Assembly (NCBI GenBank): GCA_029339505.1
Contig: JAQISU010000164.1
Location: forward strand, 1,302,001-1,366,000
Origin: Unio delphinus
Lineage: Eukaryota; Mollusca; Bivalvia; Unionida; Unionidae
DNA: 64,000 nt
Reading direction: 5' to 3'
Shown here: in pieces, positions 1 through 12,783 of the stretch
Layout of the letters: each line of letters begins with the position of its first letter
Position numbering within the stretch: the stretch's first letter is position 1
Position numbers and translations under genes: made by a program
The notes under the pieces: model-generated
What the model saw: the letters and a program-made list of their open reading frames with translations, nothing else
Database searches by the model: none
What the model was told of the DNA's origin: nothing

Positions 1-189
1 CAAACATTAAAAAACTGAAACGTTTGGTCATTTTGGTCATGATCTACTGGTGTTGAAATTAAACTCTTAATGAAAATGTCAAGATCCACCCAGTGGATAG
101 TAAGTAGCTCATATTTCCCTTGATTTTTGAGATGTTGTTCTGATGGAAATATTATGAACCTGATTCATTATAATGGGCAGGTTACTACT

Positions 190-405
190 ACTACTAGCAT
201 ATAAATAAGTCAAACTGCAGAAATATGGATCCTGATCCATGGTAGCATAATGCATTTGCAGATCAGAGTCTATGTTGTTTGTTCTATTGATTACACCTAA
301 CAAACTGCACAGACTCAGAATTGCTCGCTCAATATCTGACAGCCGATGTAGGTCTGCGCAGTTTGCTGTGGGACTCAACTTGTATGGGAGTACATGTTTT
401 AGTGT
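190..405. repeat. MITE-like palindromic repeat (GACCCAGATCTG family)
   Basis: Diverged member of a roughly 200-bp family. It carries AAACTGCACAGACTCAGA on one arm, GGTCTGCGCAGTTTGC on the other, and ends near ACTTGTATGGGAGTACA. Compare the copies at 4887, 7960 and 35745. Confidence 0.6.
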
Positions 406-3400
406 TGGATGAGATTACCTGAGCCTTACATCATGAGATATCACAACACAGGAAATCAGCGTAACCTTTCCCTGCATCGGTTGCATCAGGTGTAAATCTG
501 TCAAGAACAATGTTTGGCAGTGAGGTCCTATGCTAGTTGATACCTTGGTTGAGACATTAATAAGGAGTATTTGTACACTTATTCATCACAAACAGGTATT
601 TTTTAAACTTTTCTCTCACCTTGAAACTTTTCAGACAATAAAATCAAAATGCATATAGAGGTGTATAGATGTGTACAGGTTAGATAAGAGCACAAGGAGT
701 GACTCATTCTTGCCGAATATCAAAAGGGAAATAGTATTGAAATCTATCGGACATGATACCTTATCTAATTAACATTAGGTATGATTTCAAACCATATATG
801 TTGCACATGTGGAATAATATGAAACCTGCTATGTTGCACATTGCAAATTACATCAAATCTTATATGGTGCACATTAGGGTTGAAAACTTTGCTTAGTGAA
901 AGCACTGTAATATTTTAAAATCACGCATTACATGTTTACCTATTTGATTCATACATTATGTTTTTTTTTTGAAACATGGTATTTTAAATAAATATTTTCT
1001 AGATCAATAATAAATTGCCAAGAAACTGAATTTGATAAAAGCATTTTTTTCCTTCTGTTCAAACCCACCAAGGTACAGGTACCGGCATAGGGTTGATAAC
1101 TGTTTGTAGTACATTTTTAGTTATTGCTTTTCCTTAACTGTAGTTCATACATCATCCATGATACTTTTACGTTACATTTCTGTTGACACAGTAAATTGTG
1201 AGAAATATCAAATATCTGTATGAGCAGATAATGGAGATGACAAAATTGCCACATAAAAGTTAAAAGTAAATTGCCTGATTCAGTTTGTAACGGGGTGTTT
1301 GGGTTGGTTATTGTTATCTAGAGGATGATCAACCTCAGTTTTATAGCCTGGATCAGGTGAAGAAGAAAAAAATATGATATAAAATTTATAGATGGAATAA
1401 ATAGAGATCGGAGCAGAGATATAGAATAGAAAAACATGAGCCCCAGCATACAGAATATAACAATTTAATTATTTATATAAACAAAATGAAATTAATTATG
1501 AATGAAACACTTTTCTTAGAAAATAATTACTAAAGTTTTAAAAATGCAATTAACCATTCCTTTTCTACTGATTTTTCAAAGTTCCTCATAAAATCGAGTG
1601 AGCGATTAAATTTGATTGTCCAAAAAAGCCTACATAACCTGCTTTCTTGCCAGTCACTGCAAATTAACTAAAAATCCATTGTGTGACATACTCTAACTGT
1701 TCATATGTATGTCTGATGTTATTCCTATAGTGCATGATTCCTATCACAATCAAGACAACAAATTTAAGCAATTATTGTCAAACTCATATTAAATGAATAT
1801 TAATATATGAATTTAAAATAAATAAATTCAACAAATAAGTACAAACTAGCATCAAAGAACCAAGTGTGTGAGATTGAGAAAGATATTGCATGCTTGAGAG
1901 CTTCACTTGCTTCTATCATCTCTCTCTACCTTTAGATTCCTTTTCACTCAAACTTCCAGACATCCATCCCTTGGACAATTTATATGTCAAGCAAAGATAC
2001 TTGATATTTTGCCTTGGAGTAAAGACCTTTCTCTTCCACAAAATATCTTGGACTGACTTAAATCTTGCAATGGAGAATACTTAAAACATTGATTTTCTAC
2101 TGAGGACCCCCACACACCATTATTTAGCTTAGGTATTCAGCATAAGATTTATCTAGCCACTGAAAATAGCACAGGGCTACCCTGGTTTGAGTAATTGCTT
2201 ATATTTCTGCTCCTTGTTAAAAAAATCCATCTCTGGAAAGTCTCATTTTATGACACTTTGAGACAAGGAAGATGTGTTTTCATATATCATCAAAAGTTAA
2301 GGTTTAGTTGAACAGACAGAATTACATTTTCTACCAAACTACTTTAGTTCTGTACCACATACTTTGACTAAACTTTGTAGGTAACTTGCAATTGAGGCAA
2401 AAAGGAGAACTATTGATTTTGGGGTTCAAAAGTTGAACATCAAGATCAGACTACCCAGAGGCTTCAAGACTGAAAATAGTTTCCACAAAATAACTCAAAT
2501 TCTATGATAAAAACCATGACCAAACTTTGTGGATTGTTTGCATTTGGAGTAAGAATGGCAATTTATGGGGTCAATATGTCAAAGGTCAAGAGCACCAAGA
2601 CTGGAAGAAGAAGATAATTTTCATTACAAAAACTAGAGTTCAGTGTCTTTTATCTCGACTAAATTTGTACATGGCTTGCATTTAAGACAAAACATCTGTT
2701 GATTTAAGACTCAGAAGGTAAAGCAGCTGACCAATGAAAGAATTTTACATAAATGCAATAATACTGTTTTTCACCTGGTGGGAATATAATACTCTGTTTC
2801 TGGTACTTTGTTCCTGTTATAATGTTTGGCTGTGGGAAAATATAATTAGGTCTGTGTTGCAAATGGTCAGCTGATTAGGTAATGGTTGAATCTCTGGTAA
2901 TTAAATGTGCTGAGCTTGACATATTTCCTCTGAAAGAATTTGTTTCCCCTGTAGTTGTTTTATTGGCATCTAATCTGTTTCATGTGATACATGAATGGTT
3001 AAGGACATATTAATGTTACTGGTTTTCCAGGTGGTGGTGATGGGATTAAAATGTTTTGATTTATACCATAACCTGTTTTGCATTTTGGAAATAAAGTAGT
3101 ACAGTATAACAGTATAACACATATACATTTAATAGCACAACCTGCTCTGGGTTTTTTCCCCGCTTGTCACTTTGTCATTTTGGCTTAAAGAAAGTATTTA
3201 ATGTATGCATGTTAAAACCAGATCTGTAATTGTTGAAAGATTGATATATTTAGCATTTTGTAGGAAACATTTTAAATTACTTTATGAGAGGATCTTTAAG
3301 CAGGCATAGATATTTATGTGGATATGGTATACATGATCAGTTTTATCTTTGATGTTAATTTGACCACAAACTGGAGAGGCAACTTTTTCTCACCATCAAA

Positions 3401-4886
3401 GAAACGTTACCTGTGAAGGCCAGCGAGTGCATAGTGTTCTTAGCTCTTTCATTCATTCATGGTTTCTGAATGAACTGTGTTTTGCCTGGCACTGGAATGC
3501 AAACATGTCACTTGTTAGATGGGCAGGTTTTTTGCATGCCAATGTTTATCTTGAAAATATCTACCGGTAATGCTTATTAATGCCTGGTATATATTTCTGT
3601 ATGTTACACCTGTGACAAATAACACAGAAGACAAGACATAGAAATCATAATGTCTGTCATTCATCTATCAGATTAAAGCCATTGGATAATGAATTCTAAA
3701 GGCCAGTATCATTGGATTATCATATTTTTATCACAGACTTGGGTGGGGGAAGAAACCATCCTAGAGATTGAAGGCTGTGGTGATCAGTGGTCAGGGTCAT
3801 AGGGGGCATTGGGTTGACCACGAGAATAAGACAAAACAGTTGCAATGCCCTTTTATCTATCACCTACCTGTGTGACTGTGTGCCCATCTGGTTTCAAATT
3901 TTGGATCAAGTTTTACTGAACCTCGCTATTTCTTGTTGGCATCAGTGGATAATCATCATATTTTTCTCACATTAGAATGGGGTTGGGGCATAGATGGGGT
4001 TGGGTGGGGGCATTGGGGGAGAAGCATCCCTAAAGATTTAAGTCCAAGGAGTTACATATATAGGTTATAGAAGTTGTTCAGATTTTAAGTGGCTGGTAAG
4101 TGGTACCATTACGTTTACCAAAGGAAACAATATGCATATAGAGATTTGAAGGTGAAAAAAATCCAGTGTGAAGGTCAGACTGGTAAGTTGTTTTTTATGA
4201 GCCCCTCCCCCCAAAAAATTACCAGAATTAGGGCTGGTAGATGAAAGGGTCAAAGTTCAAGATGACATTGAATTGTTTTTCCTTTTGAGGTAAATTGTTG
4301 AACGTTTTATGAGCAGTCATATCATTAGTTTCATTAAATTTATTGTTATCAAATTTAACAGTAGAGTTGGAACATGTTTAGTAATGAATTCTCAAAAGGT
4401 CAAAGTTCAGAGGTGTTTTGGTTGTCTCTTAACAAAGACAGTTGTGACAAGGACGTAAATGAGGCAATAGATTTACAAGATACTTAACTTTAGCCAGATT
4501 TGACACCAAGCTACAAATCATATTATTTTTGCTAGAAATTAGCAATATTTTGTTAAATACCTTTTCTTACTTTTGTACAGTGTCAGATTTATAGTTACAA
4601 ACAAATAATTATTACACATTAAAAATGTTGCGGTGATTGTTTTCACATGGATGATTTGGGTCTGAGATTATTTTATAGTAAAGAAAGATGTGTTCAAGGA
4701 AATAATGGTTGTCTAAGGTACAAATGATGCTTACAATGCAAAAATCATATTCATACTTGAAATAAAATTCCAGTGCAGGAACATTTTACATGTATACCTT
4801 TTTCTCATAGTTATAATATATCTCATGGTAATTATGTGTAGGCATCAACGTTTTATAAGAACAAACATTGTAAATTACCATATATA

Positions 4887-5085
4887 GTTAGTTGTAAGTT
4901 GGGTCCAACTGCCAGCATCATAGACCCTGTTTTGCTGTTGCATAATGCACCAACAGATCAGGTCTTTGTTGTTCTACTGATTACTCTAAGTAAGCTGCAT
5001 AGACCCAGATCTGCTAGCACATTATAAACTGGTAGATCTGAGTCTATTCAGTTTGCAGTTGGATCCAACTTGTATGAAAGTAAAT
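4887..5085. repeat. MITE-like palindromic repeat (best TIRs of the family)
   Basis: About 200 bp with inverted ends: GTTGTAAGTTGGGTCCAACT at the left, and GTTGGATCCAACTTGTATG at the right, which reads nearly the same on the other strand. The centre has GCATAGACCCAGATCTGC facing GTAGATCTGAGTCTATTCAG. No coding capacity, so a non-autonomous DNA transposon is the likely class. Confidence 0.7.
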
Positions 5086-5422
5086 ATGGTATATTTAGTA
5101 AATTTGATATTGTAAGAAATATGGTTGGTAATATATTTTTTAATTAAATCATTGAAATTTTAATCAGTCTGAAATTTTGGTGATATCGTATGTGTCATGA
5201 AGAACAAAAAAAAAAGACACTATCCAAGCAAATCTGTAACAGATGGGACATTATGTTATGGGGAATACGTCTTATTCACTTGCATAGTCTTAGATGTATT
5301 ACTTCCCCTGTCATGCAGAATTATACACCTTTTATATGATTCACACATCAAAATTTGAAGCCGTTGTGTGCATATTTGAGTTAAACTGGGAACAGTTTTT
5401 TATGCTTTTTTCTTTCTTTCAG

Positions 5423-5482
5423 ATCTTTGTTTCTCTTATCAATGGAAGGCCAGGTATTTACACCCCAAGTCAAACACTTCTG
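5423..5482 (+). CDS. Laminin alpha exon: LN domain, SLINGRP segment
   Basis: Twenty codons between a polypyrimidine-AG acceptor and a GTAAGT donor, phase 0 on both sides. The peptide contains VSLINGRPG...SQTLL, the strongly conserved stretch near the end of the laminin N-terminal domain. This is the first exon recognisable in the window; the earlier LN exons and the signal peptide must lie upstream. Confidence 0.88.
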
Positions 5483-6722
5483 GTAAGTTCAGTCAGTTTC
5501 TAATCAATGAAATCTTTGTGTTCTGTTGTCTTTTATTTAAGAAATAGGTTGCTGATTAATCATGAGTGCTTTTAAGGACACTTTTAAAGAGGCTTACACA
5601 GGTTAGCATTTTTTTGCATTGCTCATCTATTTAAAATGCAAAGTTTTCTGTCAATATTTTGAATAATTATCAAGAAAGGTTACCAATTAGTCTAGTAGGA
5701 AACTGTGAAGTGATACAGTGAGTTATAATTTGAGGACTGTCTTTTTCCAGGACTTTACCTCAGCCAGATATGTGAGACTACGACTCCAGAAAATCCGCAC
5801 TTTAAATGCTGACCTAATGACATTTCGGGTGAATGATCCTCGGAACATAGACCCAATCGTTACCAGAAGGGTAAGGGAGGAAGTGGAAATTGTTCCATGC
5901 TTTAGAACTTAATAATAAGTCAGGCAATATTTCCTTGTTTATACAAGATATCAGATTGGGAAACATAATTTTAGCACAATGGTTTGCATCCTTGCATAAG
6001 TGATATTTGACATGTATATTTCATTTATCTTTTGTATGAAGAGTGGTTATATTTAACTAATGAATATATCTAGTTACTTGAAGCAAATTTGTTTGGGTAA
6101 AAAAATGAGCTTCCAAAACGTTACAATGATTTTACTAATAAGTACAGCGTTTAAGTCCTATCCTTCCCCCCAGAAGTTTAAAAATAATATCCTTGCTTCA
6201 AAAATACAATTACCATGTTATAATTTTAATGATAGTTGTAGGTGCATTTACATTTACAGTCATTAGTAAAAAATATTTTGCACTTAAGCAGCTGAGGTTT
6301 GTTATCTGAATGCAGACTCCTTCCTCACAGTTCATACTCTATGTAAATATTGCTGATGTATGGCAGATATTGTCTATGCACATTGGTACACAAGCACATT
6401 GACTGGATCCCACTGTACATCTTTTCTCTTGAAATCCAGTTAAAAACAAAGGTAAAAGAACCAAACTGTTTATGGGTGTTCCAGTTTGCATCATTGTGAT
6501 GTCATTAGTAGATTGTGATGCATTCCATATGCTGCCTTATAAAATTATCAGTCTCACAGAGTAAAGATTTCCTCACTTTTTCCTTCTACATATTTGGCAA
6601 CATATCTTCACACAATGTGTTAAAGATGAAAGATCATAGAACATGCAGTTGAAATTTAGTGTGATGCAGTTTTCAAAACATTTGCTTTCTTCGGGTCGCA
6701 AATTTACATTATTGTATCAGTG

Positions 6723-6775
<53 letters not shown>

Positions 6776-9700
6776 TAGTACCTAACTTGAGTTCATAAAC
6801 AAACATGAAATTGCAAAATAAAAACATGCTAACAATAAGTAAGGAATTGAATATTACTAATTCATTAGGTCAGTTTGTGAGTCAAAATAGGTGAGTTTTA
6901 AGAGTACTCTTGAATGAGGTTGCAGTGCTCTTGTGCCTCAGATTTATGTAGTTTGTTTGACATAGCAGTGCCCAAAATGAAGAACATTGTCCATGTGACT
7001 TTATTTTAACAGTTGGAAGAATGGGAATGCAAGTGTCAGAAAAGTAGTGTAAGTTTCTAGATGGGGTATACACATGGGTGAGGTCAGATAGGTATATTGG
7101 ACTGGAACCATTAAATGAAATGAAGCATAGTGGACAGATTTATGTTTGATTTGTGAAGATCATAAGACAGTGAGAAAGTGTGCTTGTTTCTTCATACTCT
7201 AAGAGTGATCCAATTAGCCATGTTTTGAACCTTTCGCAGTTTCTGTAGTAGATACCGAGATGAACCAGGTAGAAGTGAATTACAATCGTCGAGTCTTGAA
7301 TGTACCAAGGAACACACAAGTATTTTAATGGCATCAGCTGAAAGAAATGAATGGAGCTGATGCATCTCAGTTCCAGATAAGCAGCCATGCATATATGTTC
7401 ATTACATGTTGGTGTAATGAGAGCGTTCAGTCAAGAGTTACACCAAGGATTTGTATTGACTTTTGCAAATTTAATGTTGGCATAGCTGATACTTATTCTA
7501 ACCATGGGAGTTAACCCTCAATCCTAACCATGGGAGTTAACCCACAATGATGAGAATGAAATTTGTATTGGTAACTTTCTTTTTGTTCCAGTATTTCTAC
7601 TCCATCAAAGACATCTCCATAGGTGGACAGTGTATTTGTTATGGCCATGCATCAAACTGCATGAGACAAGGAAATAGAGACGTAAGTTTAAACTTAATAT
7701 ATTTCAGGTTGATTGTATAAGTGACAATAATAATCTCACATCAAAGTAATGTCGACAGTTTAGATGGTTTTTTTTTTTTAGATGGTCATTGGATGGTAGG
7801 AAGTTGAAGAACAACCAGTCTTAGACTGTTTTCCATCTACATGTAGAAGAACCAGATAAAACCTTGTTTGGTAGAAATGTCACAGAAACATGTTACTACC
7901 ATTGTGCTGAGTCCCTTTAAGATGCAAGTGTTACAACTCTTGAGTATTACATCCATCCAACATGTACTATATAAATTCATTCAAACTGCAAACAGCAATG
8001 ATCCTGCAATGTGCCTGCAGATTAGGGTCTTTGTTGTTTTTTCTACTAATTTTTCTTAACAAACTGCACAGACCCAGATCTGCAGGCATATTATGTGATC
8101 GCGGATCTGAGTGTGCAGTTTGAAGTCAGACTCATCTTATAAGTGAGTAAATATTGTTAAAGAGAAACCTGAGCCAGCCAAGCATTTTACATTTGATGAA
8201 ACTATTTTAGTATTGGAGCAGCTCCTTTGGGGCCATGTACCAAATATTTTGTTTGTTTGATTAGGATTTTTAATGTAGCTTTAAAAAAAAAAATCAGTCA
8301 TATCACTACGATGTCTGCAGTGAGGCTGCTTATAGTGATGTCGAGCACTGGGGCATCATGCCGCAGACATGTAGCATGATGTCCCACCCAGTCACATTAT
8401 TCTGACACCAGGTAGACCAGTCCTATCACTAACCTCATAATGCTCAGAGCCAAGCAAGGTAGCTGTTGGTACTATTTTTGTAAGTCTTTTGTATGACTTG
8501 GCTGGGAATCGAACCCAGGACCTCCCGCTTCTGCGGCAGGTGCTCTAACCACTAGGCCACCAGAGCAGTTGTTGTGTACCAAATATACTCCTTTATATGT
8601 TAAGTCCAACTGCAAATTGCACAGACCCAGATCTGACATCACATATTGAACCAGTACATTTGGGTCTGTGCAGTTTTTTTATGAACAATTAGTAGAAGAA
8701 ACAAAATAGATTTTCAATTTTGCTTGCTGATTATTTGTCAAATGCAGGATAATAATATTACTAAACCTGTTTTGAAATTTTTATTTGTTTGGGAAAACTG
8801 AGATATCAGCCTTAACTTTGACTTTATTCATGTTTTACAGTGGGATAAAAATTATGTGAGTTGTATCTGGATAGAATAGGACACATTGAAACCACTGGAA
8901 AACTTGTATTAATCGTGAATGACTAACAGTGTATTATATAATCCTATTTTATATCAGAAAATAAGATTTTACATATTTAACAATAACAATTTTCTTTTTA
9001 TGATTTATTTTAGGAAATAGCCTGTGTGTGCAAACACAACACCTGTGGAACTAACTGTGAAAAGTGCTGCCCTCTTTTTAACCAAACACCATGGAGACGA
9101 GGAAACAATGGAAACATAGAAACGTGTGGAGGTGATATTGCTGGAGTATACAAAAAATCCAAATATTCACTGATATAAACTTTTCTTAGCGATACAAGAT
9201 TGAATTTGTGTAGAGTTTTTGTTCACACTTTGCTTTATTTTATATTGTATTTTTATGTGAACGAATCATGGCACCTGATAGTTAATCCTCAAACCAAATC
9301 ATTTAAGATGTTCTTTGTTAGAATAATGTGTAAACACTGCAGTCTATTTGACTGAGATTTTCAATAATACTGGCACATGTATTAATGATCCATGACAAAT
9401 TATTAGCTCATGTGACTGTTAGGCCATAAGAACTTGTGATATGGCCCTGCATCTGTTGTGCATTGTGCATCTTGTTACATCCTTTGTCATTTGTGCATTG
9501 ATCATATCATCAAGTCACATGTAAAATCGAGGTTATCTGTTTGACTGAGTTTAATACTTGTCCTGGGGGGCCATATTTTTGGTCTGATCAAACATGGAAA
9601 ATAAACTTATATCATTAAGATCTCAACTCAGTATTCCAAAAAACAACAACCATTGGCTGTGACTGAGATTATCATTCTCTTGATTGGCTGAGCCTCTTAC

Positions 9701-12700
9701 CACTCTTGAGACTCATTCTGATTTTGGTAAAAATTGTTAAATAGGCTTATATCAAGACGTTGAATAATTTTATTGTTTGTGCGATTCACACATCTTAATC
9801 TGATGACATTGCATCAGATCAGCTGAATTTGTTATCACTCTAGAGGGCAGCTACATGTCTAATCTGTTGTGATCAAACTTGGAATACAGGCTTCTATCAT
9901 TAAGATTTAGACAAGTTTGATAATAAGCGAGATTCTTGCATATGAATGCAGTGCTTTTTGTATTGGATTAATTGAGTGTATTACCACTATGGAGGCCATA
10001 TTTTCGATCTGATTTTGTTTTAATAAAAGGTCAGCAGAGGTCATGAACAGGTCAGCCAGACTTGATAATGAGCAAGATCCTTTCATATAAAGGACTTGAT
10101 AATGCATACGATTGGTTCACCTTGTTCTATTTCAGTTTTGATACAGTAGGAATACAATATCAAGATATCTAGTGATTTTTATTATGGATTAGATTTTTTG
10201 CATGTTAATTAGGCAATCCTAAATTTTATCAATTAAGCATTGTAGAACTTGATAGGTGGTATTTCTTACCCAGTTCTAATTGTCACTAGGAGCAAGACCG
10301 TGGATATTAATCAGGTAATCATGCATCTGATTGGCTAAGCTACTTATGAATCAATAGATAATATTTTTTTATGTAATTTTGATAAAACTTGGTAAAAAAA
10401 GATTGTACCATTAAGATCTCATATGAGAATGAGTGAGATATGCATTAAGCGATTATGCATTTGATTGGCTGAAATTGCGAACACTTTTGTAATCTGTTTT
10501 TGCGAAGCCAAAATTGTTCAGTTGGTAGAGCATCAGATTTGTTATTCGAGGGTCAGAGATTCGTTACCCAACCCAAGCTAGCTCAGGTCAGCTGCTTTAT
10601 TCTTGTGCCCTTGGGATAGTGATTTAGACAAATTTCCAACAGAGTTTTAGCTCTACTTGTCATAGATCAGACAATCCTCTCTGATGTTGTTTTGTCTTTC
10701 ATTTCTTGCCCATTATCTTTTTATCTTTTGTCTGTCCATCCATTACAGATTTGTTATCACTACTCCTCATAAACTACTGGGATGATTGCCATGAAACTTT
10801 ACACACACATTCATCCTGTGGTTTAGTTGGTCATAATCAAAATCGAAATGCTTGAACATCCAATATGGTCACACGGTTGACATCCCGAAAATATTATTAG
10901 TGTTACTTCTCTAGAATGGATATTCTTGTGAACATGAGGTTTTCACTAAAAGACTTCCAGTTAGTGCTAAATGAAAATGGTGCCAATATTTTCAATATGG
11001 CTGTCATGACAGCCATATTTTAAATCTTGTTTTCACTACACATCCTGAACGAAAAGTCTTATTGACATGGGATTTTCATCAGAAATATAGTGCCATTCAT
11101 ACATCCAATATGGCTGCCACTGCTGCATGAAAATCTGATGATTGTATGGCTATTTAAAATAAAATGACTTCTTATGATTTCTAGTTGGTCATACATGTAA
11201 ATGATGCCAATCTGTACTGACAGTGCCATCTTGAAAATCTTATTATTGTCATTTCTCCATGATTCCTACCTGGTTATATAAGCATAGCACTGTCACCAGA
11301 AGACTTTCTATGATGTCTAGCTGGTAGATGCTTTGAACATCTTGCCGTTGCTACTTAAATGGAAAGTCAGTTTGACTTGGGATTTTCATCAGAGGATTTC
11401 TTATGATTTTGATTTAGTCAAAAATAAAGATAATGCATAGTGGCCCTCAATGTAACTGTGGTGACCATCTTGAAAATATTGCACTTCCCAAATGGATGGT
11501 ATATCAACACTAAGTTTTCACTTAGAGCCTGCTGGAAATGGTGCCAGTCATTAGTGATGGGAATCGGTCAGAAATTCATAATCGATAATTGGTTCTCCTT
11601 AACCAACTGATCATCGATTATAATCGGTTACTAAGAGCAAATTTTAATTTTTGTTACACAGTTGTATCTTTGATCAAGAGTTCAATATGTTTATAAATGT
11701 ACATGAGTAATCTCTTTAATGACATGTATACTTTAACCTGACAATAATATTACATTGTTTTTTTTGTTCTACAACTTTGTTAAATGAATGCAACTTTTTA
11801 TCGCTGATTAGTCATATGTAACTGAAATACTGCTACAATCCCCCGAAATTCTTTCATTCACATGTGACGTGTCTATAATTTAAAGTATAGATGGACATGT
11901 TTTTCTTGTTTGTCATTGTTTATAAATACTACAAAAGATGTTGCAATTTCACTGAAACAGACCAACAAACATGTTTAAATGTATTAACTCAACAATTTAA
12001 TTACTGGACTATGTAATAATGACTATATGTTCCTAATTATGAATCATAAGGTTTCATATTTGTAGTTGTGAAGGGAATTAATAAATTTCAGGTCAACTTT
12101 TTGTGGCTGGGAGTTTTACTAACCTTTGTGCTTTGCATACACCTAAAAAGTAGTCTCCCTTTACACACAATCGATTATGATGTTCACAATCGATTATCTG
12201 CTCAACCAACTGATGATCGATTATAATCGATAATCGGAACAACACTACCAGTCATACATCCAGTATCATGAAAATCTTTCTGTCACTACTCTTCCTGAAT
12301 GGATGGTTATATTGACAAGGGGTTTTCACAAAAGGATTTCTAATGATGCCTTGTTTAATGTGCCAATTGGAAGACATTATGTGCTTCAGAGCAGCTAATT
12401 TCAAAATCTTGACATCACTGAAGAATGAAGATGGTTTCAGCACCATGCAGTTAAGGAATAGGCACTCCTGGAAATTCGTTTTGCCCTCAAGATACTTTTT
12501 CTTTGTAGACTTATTTTCCTTAGTGTTTGTTTTGAATTATTTTATATGGGTCATCAATTTTCAGCCTGTAATTGCCATGGCCATGCTGATGTGTGTGAGT
12601 ACAATGCCACAGTGGACACCCAGGGGCTGAGTCTCAATCTGCAGGGGCTGAGGTCAGGAGGTGGTGTCTGTCTCAACTGTAAGGTAAACCTCATTTTGGA

Positions 12701-12738
12701 TACACCAAAGAGTAGGATAATTTGTATTTTTCACGTCG

Positions 12739-12783
<45 letters not shown>

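Larger units (their letters stand above)
1..5422 (+). other. 5' intronic or upstream sequence, no recognisable exon
   Basis: Nothing resembling earlier LN exons (for example the conserved region before SLINGRP) was found on either strand. It contains two copies of the palindromic MITE family (about 190-405 and 4887-5085) and A/T-rich unique sequence. It could be intron or a 5' flank. The first visible exon starts inside the LN domain, so intron is more likely. Confidence 0.5.

Noticed and set aside
109..378. 89-codon minus-strand ORF
   Set aside because: It lies over a copy of the palindromic MITE family and shows no protein family features.
8500..8570. tRNA gene candidate
   Set aside because: A and B boxes are present, but the same sequence with the same downstream body recurs at 42246 and 48707. 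It is a SINE head, and no complete cloverleaf with a paired acceptor stem was evident.
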